A stretch of 51,742 bases of DNA from SAR86 cluster bacterium SAR86B (GTDB lineage Bacteria; Pseudomonadota; Gammaproteobacteria; Magnimaribacterales; D2472), in NCBI GenBank assembly GCA_905181955.1, contig CAJJAC010000011.1, positions 1-51,742 of the forward strand. The letters are read 5' to 3'. The position numbers were made by a program, and so were the translations under genes. The notes under the pieces were generated by a model, which saw only the letters and a list, made by a program, of their open reading frames with translations, made no database searches and was not told the DNA's origin. How positions within the stretch are numbered: the stretch's first letter is position 1; every line of letters starts with the position of its first letter. Shown here in pieces: positions 9,795-16,747 of the stretch.

Positions 9795-9811
9795 GCTAAT
9801 GAACTATTAGC
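9795..9811. repeat. Inverted repeat in the divergent receptor/HPP control region
   Basis: GCTAAT-GAACT-ATTAGC is a perfect 6-bp inverted repeat with a 5-nt centre. It lies in the 104-bp space between the divergent TonB receptor and HPP genes and is followed by an A/T-only run. It could be an operator or a chance repeat in AT-rich DNA. Confidence 0.3.
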
Positions 9812-9842
9812 AAAAAATATTTTTACTATATATGCTGGTTAT

Positions 9843-10319
9843 ATGAAAAATAATTTTTTATCTGCTTTTGGTGCATTCATTTGTATTTCTATCCTTGGTT
9901 ATTTTAATTCATATCAAGAAGAAAATTTATGGCTTATTGCTCCATTTGGCGCAAGCATGGTTTTAGCTATGGCAGTTCATGAGAGTCCGTTAGCGCATCC
10001 AAAGAATATTCTTTTTGGTCATATATTCTCTGCTTTATCTGGAGTCCTTATTTATTCATTGATCGGCATTTCTTATATAAGCATTGGCTTAGGCGTTGGG
10101 CTTGCAATTTTTGTGATGATGGTTACTAAAACAGTTCATCCTCCTGCTGGAGCTAATCCGATTATTGCTATTATGGGAGCTAAAGGAATAGGTTTCGTTT
10201 TAATGCCTGTTGCAACTGGCGCATCTTTTATAGTTTTATTTGCAATTATTTATAATAAGTTACTAAAAAGAAAATATTTCACTTTTAAGGATTGGAGCCG
10301 CTTACCAGATTCAAAGTAA
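9843..10319 (+). CDS. HPP family integral membrane protein
   Basis: A 158-residue polytopic inner-membrane protein with about four hydrophobic segments (roughly 5-21, 31-47, 60-92, 115-138). The family signature HPPAGANP is at 99-106, with LIAPFGASMVLAMAVHESPLAHP (split over residues 31-53) carrying the second conserved PFGAS motif. HPP proteins are poorly characterised; some cyanobacterial and plastid members transport nitrite, but that cannot be carried over here. No Shine-Dalgarno is evident before the ATG at 9843. The C-terminus (YNKLLKRKYF...) is basic and probably cytoplasmic. It is divergent from the TonB receptor and convergent with a tRNA-Thr gene. Confidence 0.85.
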   Translation: MKNNFLSAFGAFICISILGYFNSYQEENLWLIAPFGASMVLAMAVHESPLAHPKNILFGHIFSALSGVLIYSLIGISYISIGLGVGLAIFVMMVTKTVHPPAGANPIIAIMGAKGIGFVLMPVATGASFIVLFAIIYNKLLKRKYFTFKDWSRLPDSK

Positions 10320-10381
10320 TATCTTAAACAAACTATTTTAGTTTAGGTTTTAATTTATTAAGATAAAAGTAAAGAGAATGA

Positions 10382-10457
10382 TGGTGCCGGCACCAAGAGT
10401 CGAACTCGGGACCTACTGATTACAAATCAGTTGCTCTACCAACTGAGCTATACCGGC
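10382..10457 (-). tRNA. tRNA-Thr (anticodon UGU)
   Basis: A 76-nt tRNA on the minus strand with the 3' CCA encoded. The acceptor strands GCCGGTA and TGCCGGC pair, the D arm contains AGCTCAGTTGGTAGAGC and the T arm GAGTTCGACTC. The anticodon stem-loop ACTGA-TTTGTAA-TCAGT carries TGT at positions 34-36, reading ACA and other ACN threonine codons. Confidence 0.96.
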
Positions 10458-10573
10458 GAATTGCTGATTCTACATTAATTAAATCTTTCATGGAATACAT
10501 CTAGTCTATATATCTAGCAAGCAATAATTTTTATCAAATGATTTATAAAAAAAATAGCTTATATGTAAGTTAT

Positions 10574-11128
10574 CTATACCTCCAAACTACAACCAGTTCC
10601 ACCTATACCGCAGTAGCCATTTGGATTTTTGGCTAAATATTGCTGATGATATTCTTCAGCTAGAAAATACTTATTAAATATTTTTATTTCTGTAGTTATT
10701 TCACCAAAATTAGATGCTTTTAAAGATGCCTGATACCTTTCCTGAGTTTTTCTTGCTATAAAAATATCTTCCTCATTGTTGCAAAAAACCACTGATCTAT
10801 ATTGCGTACCTCGATCGTTACCTTGACGATTTCCTTGAGTCGGATCATGACATTCCCAGAATTTTTTAAGAATATCATTTAATGAAATTAGCGCAGGATT
10901 AAAGATTACTTTAACAACCTCCACATGACCAGTCTCCTCGTAACAAACCTGCTCATAAGTTGGATTTTGAATCTCTCCTCCAGCATAACCAACTGAGGTT
11001 AGCCAAACATTGGGTAATTCCCAGAACTTTCTTTCAACTCCCCAAAAACATCCTGCACCTAAAATTATAGATTTGTAACCTTCTGGCAAAATTTCATTAA
11101 GATCTATTTGTGATATGTGATGTTTCAT
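10574..11128 (-). CDS. msrA: Peptide methionine-(S)-S-oxide reductase
   Basis: Repairs the S-diastereomer of methionine sulfoxide using thioredoxin. The 184 residues carry the catalytic GAGCFWGVE (residues 25-33, Cys28 nucleophile), SVGYAGG, and YQQ/YLAKNPNGYCGIGGTGC at the C-terminus with resolving cysteines. The coding sequence ends before a 116-bp gap to tRNA-Thr and starts 2 bp after the end of birA, so msrA and birA form a minus-strand operon. This is the long MsrA type with the extra C-terminal cysteines. Confidence 0.96.
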   Translation of the reverse strand: MKHHISQIDLNEILPEGYKSIILGAGCFWGVERKFWELPNVWLTSVGYAGGEIQNPTYEQVCYEETGHVEVVKVIFNPALISLNDILKKFWECHDPTQGNRQGNDRGTQYRSVVFCNNEEDIFIARKTQERYQASLKASNFGEITTEIKIFNKYFLAEEYHQQYLAKNPNGYCGIGGTGCSLEV

Positions 11129-11130
11129 AA

Positions 11131-11865
11131 TTAATATATCCCCTCAATTGATATCTCACCAAAACTGTATTCTTTAATATTTTTATTTGTTTCTAGGAGC
11201 AGGGCTCCTTTATCGTTGATTCCGATAAAAATACCCTCATCAATAATAGTATGATTATTTTTTATTTTTATTTTTTTATTCATATGAGCACAATTGTCAT
11301 TCCATATATCTTTCCAATCAAGCAACTCACCATCAATATATGAAAAAAAGCCTTGAATAAGATTATTTAAAATATCATCACGCGCCGTTTTAGAGTTAAA
11401 TGATTTTAAATCTCCCCACCACGGCTCCTTTTCATCTAGAGCTAAATTTATACCTATGCCAACTATAGTCTTGTAGTAAATTCCTTTTATTTCTTTTTCA
11501 ACAAGAATACCGCCAATTTTTTTATTTTTATAAATAAGATCATTTGGCCATTTTAACTTAATTTCATCTACATTTAACGCTTTAGATATGGCGAGCTTTG
11601 AAATAACTCCAGCGATTAAACTTATGGGAATTTCAGAACTATCCTCTAAGTATGCTATTGAAAAACTAATATTTCCTGGAGGACTAGACCATTCTTTTCC
11701 TTGCCGGCCTCTTCCTTTTGTTTGCATATCAGAAGTAACTACTAAAAATTCTTTATTTAAAGAAGCTTCTTTACACCAATCGCTTGTTGACCCAATTGTC
11801 TTATGCAGAGAGAGTTCCAGCCTTGTTTCATCTAGATCAGATAGTATTTTATTTTTATTAAAAAT
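11131..11865 (-). CDS. birA: Biotin--[acetyl-CoA carboxylase] ligase, probable AUU start
   Basis: Attaches biotin to the AccB subunit of acetyl-CoA carboxylase. The first in-frame ATG (11725-11727) would give 198 residues starting at MQTKGRGRQGKEW, in the middle of the biotin/ATP-binding site. The same open frame runs upstream to a stop at 11893-11895 and encodes the missing N-terminal catalytic part, including LHKTIGSTSDWCKEAS, which matches the conserved KTIGSTN-type motif of biotin ligases. That stretch contains no ATG, GTG or TTG. An AAGGGG (11877-11872) stands 6 nt before an ATT codon (11865-11863), so I place the start there, giving 244 residues; CTG at 11868 is an alternative. Other motifs are KLKWPNDL, GGILVEK and VGIGINL. 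There is no N-terminal DNA-binding domain, so it should not act as a biotin repressor. It is divergent from tRNA-Tyr. Confidence 0.85.
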   Translation of the reverse strand: MFNKNKILSDLDETRLELSLHKTIGSTSDWCKEASLNKEFLVVTSDMQTKGRGRQGKEWSSPPGNISFSIAYLEDSSEIPISLIAGVISKLAISKALNVDEIKLKWPNDLIYKNKKIGGILVEKEIKGIYYKTIVGIGINLALDEKEPWWGDLKSFNSKTARDDILNNLIQGFFSYIDGELLDWKDIWNDNCAHMNKKIKIKNNHTIIDEGIFIGINDKGALLLETNKNIKEYSFGEISIEGIY

Positions 11866-11887
11866 CAGTAACCCCTTAAAATATATG

Positions 11888-11915
11888 TTGACTTAAAACC
11901 ATTCTAGAATAAAAA
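11888..11915 (+). promoter_or_regulatory. Putative promoter of tRNA-Tyr
   Basis: TTGACT (11888-11893), a 16-bp spacer and TAAAAA (11910-11915) lie 15 bp before the tRNA-Tyr gene, followed by the G/C-containing AGTCGTC. It interleaves with the divergent birA promoter. Confidence 0.45.
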
Positions 11916-11928
11916 TAGTCGTCTTGAA
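11901..11928 (-). promoter_or_regulatory. Putative promoter of birA-msrA
   Basis: On the minus strand, TTCAAG (11928-11923), a 16-bp spacer and TAGAAT (11906-11901) predict a transcript start near 11894. That start precedes the inferred AUU codon of birA by about 30 nt and supports coding upstream of the first ATG. Confidence 0.4.
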
Positions 11929-11930
11929 AT

Positions 11931-12014
11931 GGAGAGGTGGGTGAGTGGTTAATACCAGCAGACTGTAAATCTGCCGCTTCGGCTACGTAGGTTCGAATCC
12001 TACCCTCTCCACCA
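11931..12014 (+). tRNA. tRNA-Tyr (anticodon GUA)
   Basis: An 84-nt class II tRNA with a long variable arm (CGCTTCGGCTACG) and encoded CCA. The acceptor strands GGAGAGG and CCTCTCC pair. The anticodon stem-loop GCAGA-CTGTAAA-TCTGC carries GTA. It begins the tRNA-Tyr, tRNA-Thr, tuf array seen upstream of tuf in gammaproteobacteria. Confidence 0.97.
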
Positions 12015-12072
12015 CTTATTTAGCAATCAAAATACCCTTATAAAATTATACTTTTTTTCTTGTATAAAAAGG

Positions 12073-12101
12073 TTGAGTTTGTATCTTTTTAAGGAGATAA
12101 T
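12073..12101 (+). promoter_or_regulatory. Putative promoter of tRNA-Thr(GGU)-tuf
   Basis: TTGAGT (12073-12078), a 17-bp spacer and GATAAT (12096-12101) are followed by ACGCCACC. They precede the tRNA-Thr gene by 32 bp and could drive tRNA-Thr and tuf independently of tRNA-Tyr. Confidence 0.55.
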
Positions 12102-12133
12102 ACGCCACCTTAATTTTGGTAGCAAAAGGTCGG

Positions 12134-12209
12134 GCTCATATAGCTCAGTCGGTAGAGCACTTGCTTGGTAAGTAAGAGGTCACCGGTTCAAGTCCGGTTA
12201 TGAGCTCCA
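12134..12209 (+). tRNA. tRNA-Thr (anticodon GGU)
   Basis: A 76-nt tRNA with encoded CCA. The acceptor strands GCTCATA and TATGAGC pair, and the discriminator is U. The anticodon stem-loop CTTGC-TTGGTAA-GTAAG carries GGT, reading ACC/ACU. It lies 37 bp before tuf. In E. coli the thrU-tyrU-glyT-thrT-tufB array has a tRNA-Gly between these tRNAs; none is present here. Confidence 0.97.
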
Positions 12210-12246
12210 AAGTTATTAAAATTTTTAAACCAGAGAGGCATAAGAA

Positions 12247-13440
12247 ATGGCTAGAGAAAAATTCGAAAGAACGCTACCCCATATTAATGTGGGAACTATT
12301 GGTCACGTTGATCACGGAAAGACTACACTAACTGCTGCGCTTACTAAAGTCTGTGCAGAGGTCTATGGCGGAGAAGCTGTCGCATTTGACGGAATTGATA
12401 ATGCACCAGAAGAAAGAGAAAGAGGTATTACTATTGCTACATCTCATGTCGAGTATGTATCAAGCGTAAGACACTATGCTCACGTTGATTGTCCAGGTCA
12501 CGCTGATTATGTGAAAAACATGATTACCGGTGCTGCTCAAATGGATGGTGCTATTCTTGTTGTTAGTGCTGCTGATGGCCCAATGCCACAAACTAGAGAA
12601 CATATTCTTCTTGCAAGACAAGTTGGTGTTCCAAATATTGTAGTATTTATGAATAAAGCTGACCAAAATGATGACCCTGAAATGATTGAGTTAGTTGAAA
12701 TGGAAATTAGAGAACTTTTAAATGAGTACGATTTCCCAGGTGATGATACCCCTATTATTGTTGGAAGTGCATTAAAAGCATTAGAAGGCGATACTTCAGA
12801 AATTGGTGTTGAGGCAGTTAAAAAATTAGTTGAAACACTTGATACATATGTACCAATACCAGAAAGAGCGGTTGATCTTCCTTTCTTAATGCCTATTGAG
12901 GACGTATTTACTATCTCAGGAAGAGGTACTGTTGTTACTGGAAGAATCGAAAGAGGTATTGTTAATACTGGTGATCCATTAGAAATTGTTGGTATTTCTG
13001 AAGCAACTACAGATACAACATGTACTGGTGTTGAAATGTTCAGAAAATCTTTAGATGAAGGCAGAGCAGGTGAAAATTGTGGTGTTCTTCTTAGAGGTAT
13101 TGAAAGAAGTTCTGTTGAGAGAGGGCAAGTTCTTGCAAAACCTAAATCTATCAATCCTCATACAGAATTTGAGGCTGAGATATATGTATTAGGCAAAGAT
13201 GAAGGTGGAAGACATACACCTTTCTTTAGTAATTATAGACCTCAGTTCTATTTTAGAACCACTGATGTAACTGGTGCTTGTGCACTTCCTGATGGAGTTG
13301 AAATGGTTATGCCAGGTGACAATATTAAGATAACAGTTACTTTAATTGCTCCTATAGCAATGGAAGAAGGTCTAAAGTTTGCGATTAGAGAAGGCGGCAG
13401 AACAGTCGGTGCCGGCGTCGTAGCTAAGATAATTAAATAA
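12247..13440 (+). CDS. tuf: Translation elongation factor Tu
   Basis: GTPase that delivers aminoacyl-tRNA to the ribosomal A site. The 397 residues carry the P-loop GHVDHGKT (19-26), the switch I region ending [12 protein letters not shown], the DCPGHADY switch II motif, NKAD for guanine recognition, and domains 2 and 3 ending [10 protein letters not shown]. The ATG has GAGAGG upstream. It occupies the tufB position (tRNA genes upstream, tRNA-Trp and secE downstream). No second tuf follows fusA in this window. Confidence 0.99.
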   Translation: MAREKFERTLPHINVGTIGHVDHGKTTLTAALTKVCAEVYGGEAVAFDGIDNAPEERERGITIATSHVEYVSSVRHYAHVDCPGHADYVKNMITGAAQMDGAILVVSAADGPMPQTREHILLARQVGVPNIVVFMNKADQNDDPEMIELVEMEIRELLNEYDFPGDDTPIIVGSALKALEGDTSEIGVEAVKKLVETLDTYVPIPERAVDLPFLMPIEDVFTISGRGTVVTGRIERGIVNTGDPLEIVGISEATTDTTCTGVEMFRKSLDEGRAGENCGVLLRGIERSSVERGQVLAKPKSINPHTEFEAEIYVLGKDEGGRHTPFFSNYRPQFYFRTTDVTGACALPDGVEMVMPGDNIKITVTLIAPIAMEEGLKFAIREGGRTVGAGVVAKIIK

Positions 13441-13457
13441 CATTTTTAGATATTAAT

Positions 13458-13486
13458 AGCCGAGGCCATGCGCCTCGGCTTATTTG
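13458..13486 (+). terminator. Terminator or attenuator after tuf
   Basis: AGCCGAGG and CGCCTCGGCT form a stable GC-rich hairpin (13458-13480) followed by the imperfect T tract TTATTTG. It ends about 28 bp before tRNA-Trp. The broken T run suggests partial termination. Confidence 0.75.
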
Positions 13487-13513
13487 TCTCTGAGAAATAT
13501 GAAAATAGTTTAT

Positions 13514-13589
13514 AGGCCAGTAGCTCAATTGGTAGAGCGGCGGTCTCCAAAACCGGAGGTTGGGGGTTCGAGACCCTCCTGGCCTGCCA
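13514..13589 (+). tRNA. tRNA-Trp (anticodon CCA)
   Basis: A 76-nt tRNA with encoded CCA. The acceptor strands AGGCCAG and CTGGCCT pair. The D arm has AGCTCAATTGGTAGAGC; the anticodon region GGTCTCCAAAACC matches gammaproteobacterial tRNA-Trp; the T arm has GGGTTCGAGACC. It is located between tuf and secE, as in many gammaproteobacteria. Confidence 0.97.
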
Positions 13590-13616
13590 TTAACATGCTG
13601 GTAGAGTAGGAATTTT

Positions 13617-13979
13617 ATGACTAAAGAATCAGCTTCAAAATTGTTTGATAGACTAAAGTGGGTCATAGCTTTAGCTATTTTTGGTACAGCGGTTGTTGGC
13701 AATAGCTATTTTTCAGATATCGGATTTCTATACAGAGTTCTAGGTGTTGTTTTCTTATTTGGTGTTGGACTAGGATTTCTAGCCCTCACTTCTTTTGGCT
13801 CTAACTCTATTAAATTAATGAGAGAGTCTAGAACTGAAATTAGAAGAGTTGTTTGGCCAACAAGAGCCGAAACTACTCAAACTTTTGCAATAGTTTTTGG
13901 TGCGATCATTGTCCTGTGTTTATTTTTTTGGGGACTTGAATCGTTATTAAGTTGGATTTTTAAATTTATTTTAGGATAA
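13617..13979 (+). CDS. secE: Preprotein translocase subunit SecE
   Basis: Small essential subunit that clamps SecY in the inner membrane. At 120 residues it is the three-helix gammaproteobacterial type (E. coli 127): hydrophobic segments near 14-30, 37-61 and 90-115. The conserved amphipathic cytoplasmic stretch MRESRTEIRRVVWPTRAETTQ (split as MRESRTEIRRV and VWPTRAETTQ) precedes the last helix. It ends 3 bp before nusG, and both are probably cotranscribed. Confidence 0.96.
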   Translation: MTKESASKLFDRLKWVIALAIFGTAVVGNSYFSDIGFLYRVLGVVFLFGVGLGFLALTSFGSNSIKLMRESRTEIRRVVWPTRAETTQTFAIVFGAIIVLCLFFWGLESLLSWIFKFILG

Positions 13980-13982
13980 GAG

Positions 13983-14510
13983 ATGGATTGGTTCGTAATA
14001 CAAGCATATTCAGGATACGAGAATAAGGTTAAAGCTGCCTTAGAAGAAAAAATTCAATTGGAAGGTCTTGGCGATAAGTTTGGTGAGATATTAGTCCCTA
14101 CAGAGCAAATAGTTGAATTAAAAAGCGGAACTAAAAGAACTACTGAAAGAAAATTCTTTCCCGGTTATGTTTTAATTCAAATGGAATTAGAAGATGATAC
14201 TTGGCAGCTCGTTAAACAAACCCCAAGAGTTTCTGGTTTTGTAGGAGGTACCAAAGAAAAACCTCTACCAATATCAGAAGATGATGTAGATAACATTATT
14301 AATAGAATAGAAGTTGGTGAAGACGCCCCAGCTCCTAGGACTATATACGAACCTGGTGAAGTAATAAGAGTTTGTGATGGTCCCTTTAATGATTTCAATG
14401 GTGTTGTAGAGAATGTTGATTATGAAAGAAACTCTGTCAAGGTTGCTGTTCAGATTCTTGGAAGATCAACACCTGTTCAACTTAACTTCATGCAAATAGA
14501 GAAAACCTAA
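13983..14510 (+). CDS. nusG: Transcription elongation/termination factor NusG
   Basis: Binds the RNAP clamp, suppresses pausing, and links RNAP to Rho or to ribosomal S10. The 175 residues comprise the NGN domain ([14 protein letters not shown] at the start; [22 protein letters not shown]) and the C-terminal KOW domain ([19 protein letters not shown]). The stop codon shares one base with the rplK start (TAATG). Confidence 0.98.
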   Translation: MDWFVIQAYSGYENKVKAALEEKIQLEGLGDKFGEILVPTEQIVELKSGTKRTTERKFFPGYVLIQMELEDDTWQLVKQTPRVSGFVGGTKEKPLPISEDDVDNIINRIEVGEDAPAPRTIYEPGEVIRVCDGPFNDFNGVVENVDYERNSVKVAVQILGRSTPVQLNFMQIEKT

Positions 14511-14938
14511 TGGCTAAAAAAGTTTCAACAATATTAAAATTACAAATTCCTGCTGGCGCTGCTAATCCAAGTCCTCCTGTTGGGCCTGCACTTGGCCAAG
14601 CTGGTGTTAATATAATGGACTTTTGTAATGCCTTTAATGCACAAACACAAAGTTCTGAGAAAGGTCTTCCACTTCCAGTGGTCATAAGTGTTTATGAAGA
14701 TAAGTCATTTACTTTTATCGTTAAAACACCCCCTGCTGCAGTTCTTATAAGAAAAGCTTTGAATATTGAAAAAGGAAGCGGCGAGCCAAATAAAGTAAAA
14801 GTTGGAAAAATTTCAAGAAAACAGCTGGAAGAAATTGCTAAAATGAAAGAACCTGATTTGAATTCAAATGACATGGATAATGCTGTAAAAATTATTGCTG
14901 GTACTGCAAGAAGTATGGGCGTAGAGGTGGATCTATAA
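14510..14938 (+). CDS. rplK: 50S ribosomal protein L11
   Basis: Binds the GTPase-associated centre of 23S rRNA and is needed for the RelA stringent response. The 142-residue length equals that of E. coli. The N-terminal domain begins [20 protein letters not shown], the proline-rich stretch targeted by thiostrepton. The C-terminal RNA-binding domain ends [13 protein letters not shown]. It overlaps nusG and rplA by one base on each side. In E. coli, L1 represses from a site before rplK; there is no intergenic space for such a site here. Confidence 0.98.
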   Translation: MAKKVSTILKLQIPAGAANPSPPVGPALGQAGVNIMDFCNAFNAQTQSSEKGLPLPVVISVYEDKSFTFIVKTPPAAVLIRKALNIEKGSGEPNKVKVGKISRKQLEEIAKMKEPDLNSNDMDNAVKIIAGTARSMGVEVDL

Positions 14939-15630
14939 TGGCTAAAATTACAAAAAAACAAAAATTAATTTCCGAGAAACTTGATACTGAAAAGACATAT
15001 TCTGTTGCAGAAGCAATGGAAATTCTTCAATCAGTTAAATCTCCAAAGTTTGAGGAATCTGTAGATATTTCTATTAAGTTAGGAATTGACGCTGGTAAAT
15101 CTGATCAAAATGTTAGAGGTGCTGTTACTTTACCTAACGCGCTTGGTAAAGCTGTTGCTGTAGCAGTCTTTGCAGATGGTGAAGATGCAGATGCAGCAAA
15201 AGTAGCTGGTGCTGAGTTTGTTGGTATGGAAGATCTTGCTGAACAATTTAAGAAAGAAGAGATTCAAGTTGATGTAGTTATATCAACTCAGGCTGCAATG
15301 AAAGTTGTTGGTAAGCTTGGACAGATTCTAGGCCCTAAAGGTTTAATGCCGAATCCTAAAACAGGAACTGTTTCTGATGATGTCGCTGGAGCAATTAAAA
15401 ATGTTAAAGCAGGTCAGGTAAGATTTAGAACAGATAAAAATGGAATCATTCATGGATGTATAGGAAAAGTTTCTTTTGATGCGGATAAAATCCAATCAAA
15501 TGCTACAGCTCTTCTTACAGAATTAAAAAAGTTAAAACCGCCTTCATCCAAAGGGGTGTTTATTGGAAATATTGCTATAAGTAGCACTATGGGTCCAGGG
15601 GTTAAGATTAGTTCAGCTGAACTAGTATAA
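14938..15630 (+). CDS. rplA: 50S ribosomal protein L1
   Basis: Forms the L1 stalk that guides deacylated tRNA from the E site. The 230 residues (E. coli 234) contain the signature GQILGPKGLMPNPKTGTV and the C-terminal ISSTMGPGVKI. It starts at the ATG overlapping the rplK stop. It is followed by a structured 158-nt leader before rplJ. Confidence 0.98.
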   Translation: MAKITKKQKLISEKLDTEKTYSVAEAMEILQSVKSPKFEESVDISIKLGIDAGKSDQNVRGAVTLPNALGKAVAVAVFADGEDADAAKVAGAEFVGMEDLAEQFKKEEIQVDVVISTQAAMKVVGKLGQILGPKGLMPNPKTGTVSDDVAGAIKNVKAGQVRFRTDKNGIIHGCIGKVSFDADKIQSNATALLTELKKLKPPSSKGVFIGNIAISSTMGPGVKISSAELV

Positions 15631-15634
15631 GTTT

Positions 15635-15656
15635 TAAGGTTTCGAAAGAAACCTTA
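15635..15656 (+). promoter_or_regulatory. GAAA-tetraloop hairpin after rplA
   Basis: TAAGGTTT and AAACCTTA form 8 bp, extended by a C-G pair and capped by a GAAA tetraloop. It begins 4 nt after the rplA stop and has no T tract, so it looks like an mRNA stability or processing element, or an upstream part of the L10 leader, not a terminator. Confidence 0.65.
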
Positions 15657-15675
15657 GATTGTTGCGATTTTCGCA

Positions 15676-15725
15676 GCCGTCAAAGACCGTAGGTGTCGAA
15701 AGACTTAATTTCCTACGTAGGTGGT
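15676..15725 (+). promoter_or_regulatory. L10 leader (autoregulatory L10(L12)4 binding site)
   Basis: Between rplA and rplJ the RNA matches the conserved core of the L10 leader: AGACCGTAGGTGTC, then GAAAGAC-TTAAT, then CCTACGTAGG. The apical stem GTC-GAAA-GAC (15695-15704), the middle stem CGTAGG (15688-15693) with CCTACG (15712-15717), and the outer GCCGTC with GGTGGT (15676-15681 with 15720-15725, partly wobble) reproduce the known fold. In E. coli, excess L10-L12 complex binds this element and represses rplJ-rplL translation. It lies about 64 nt before the rplJ start. Confidence 0.88.
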
Positions 15726-15788
15726 GTTCAGATTGCGAATTGGCAGTTTGTCGCCGAAACGCCGAAAGGCAAATATAGGAGAATTGCT

Positions 15789-16319
15789 GTGGCATTAGCT
15801 AAAAGTGAAAAAGAAAGGATAGTAAATGAAGTGAAGGAAGTAGCTTCTTCTGCATCATCCTTAGTGATTTCAGACGCACGTGGTTTAAAAGTACCAGAAC
15901 TATCTGAAGTTAGACAAAAAGCGACTGAAGCCGGAGTCCACATCCAGGTTATCAAGAACTCTCTTGCTAAATTAGCATTTGAGGGAACTGATTTTGGATG
16001 TTCCGATGAAGTTCTAAAGGGGCCTTCCCTGTTTGCTTTTTCATTTGATGAGCCAGGCGCAGCAGCTAAATTACTCAAAACTTACGCTAAAAACTTTGAA
16101 GCATTAGAGATCAAAGCTTTAGTAGTAGAGGGTCAGTTACTAGATGGAGCTCAGATTGATATCTTGGCAAATCTTCCATCAAGAGACGAGGCATTGGGTC
16201 TTATAGCTTCTGTTTTACAAGCACCTGTTAGCAAGTTTGCTACTTTATTAAATGAAGTACCAAGTAAGTTAGCGAGAGTTTTATCAGCAGTTCATGACAA
16301 TAAACAGGCATCTGCCTAA
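15789..16319 (+). CDS. rplJ: 50S ribosomal protein L10
   Basis: Scaffold of the L7/L12 stalk. I place the start at GTG 15789: an AGGAG (15777-15781) stands 7 nt upstream, and the protein then begins VALAKSEKERIVNEV, aligned with the E. coli MALNLQDKQAIVAEV. An open frame continues 32 codons further upstream (to a GTG at 15693), but this is the untranslated L10 leader. The 176 residues include SDARGLKV, EAGVHIQVIKNSLAK and the C-terminal L12-binding helix. Cotranscribed with rplL, 15 bp away. Confidence 0.96.
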   Translation: MALAKSEKERIVNEVKEVASSASSLVISDARGLKVPELSEVRQKATEAGVHIQVIKNSLAKLAFEGTDFGCSDEVLKGPSLFAFSFDEPGAAAKLLKTYAKNFEALEIKALVVEGQLLDGAQIDILANLPSRDEALGLIASVLQAPVSKFATLLNEVPSKLARVLSAVHDNKQASA

Positions 16320-16334
16320 AAAAGGAGAATTAGA

Positions 16335-16712
16335 ATGGCAACAAGTAAAGATGATATTTTAAAAGCTGTAGAAGAGATGTCCGTAATGGACCTCGTTGAT
16401 CTTATTTCAGCAATTGAAGAGAAATTTGGAGTAACTGCAGCAGCAGCAGTTGCAGCTGCGCCCGCAGCAGCAGCAGACGCTGGCGAAGTAGAAGAAGAGA
16501 AGAGCGCTTTTGACGTTGTTCTTAACGCAGCTGGTGATCAGAAAGTCCAAGTTATTAAAGCAGTAAGAGCTATCACTGGATTAGGCTTAAAAGAAGCTAA
16601 AGATTTAGTTGATGGAGCTCCTAATACTATTAAAGAAGGTATTAAAAAGGAAGAAGCTGAAGAGATGTTAAAGCAGCTAATTGAAGCTGGAGCATCAGCA
16701 GAACTTAAATAA
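16335..16712 (+). CDS. rplL: 50S ribosomal protein L7/L12
   Basis: The multicopy stalk protein that recruits translational GTPases. The 125 residues consist of an N-terminal dimerisation domain, an alanine-rich hinge (about 37-53, encoded by GCA/GCT runs) and a C-terminal domain with the factor-binding [22 protein letters not shown] strong AAAGGAG precedes the ATG. It is 35 bp before rpoB with no visible attenuator. Confidence 0.98.
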   Translation: MATSKDDILKAVEEMSVMDLVDLISAIEEKFGVTAAAAVAAAPAAAADAGEVEEEKSAFDVVLNAAGDQKVQVIKAVRAITGLGLKEAKDLVDGAPNTIKEGIKKEEAEEMLKQLIEAGASAELK

Positions 16713-16747
16713 CTTAGAAAATTAATTACATACATAAGGGCTCGTTT

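Noticed and set aside
11588-11896. 102-codon plus-strand open frame opposite birA
   Set aside because: The minus strand here encodes conserved biotin ligase motifs through to about 11865, so the plus frame is a shadow.
12015-12133. Search for a tRNA-Gly between tRNA-Tyr and tRNA-Thr
   Set aside because: No acceptor, T-arm GTTCGA or other tRNA features can be read; the stretch holds a promoter.
13433-13702. 89-codon minus-strand open frame
   Set aside because: It crosses the tuf terminator, tRNA-Trp and the secE start; no coding evidence. Translations of tRNA antisense often look protein-like.
15693-15788. N-terminal extension of L10 from GTG 15693
   Set aside because: The segment is the L10 leader RNA, and a good ribosome site supports GTG 15789.
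16436-16482. GCA-rich repeat resembling a microsatellite
   Set aside because: It encodes the alanine-rich hinge of L7/L12 and needs no other explanation.
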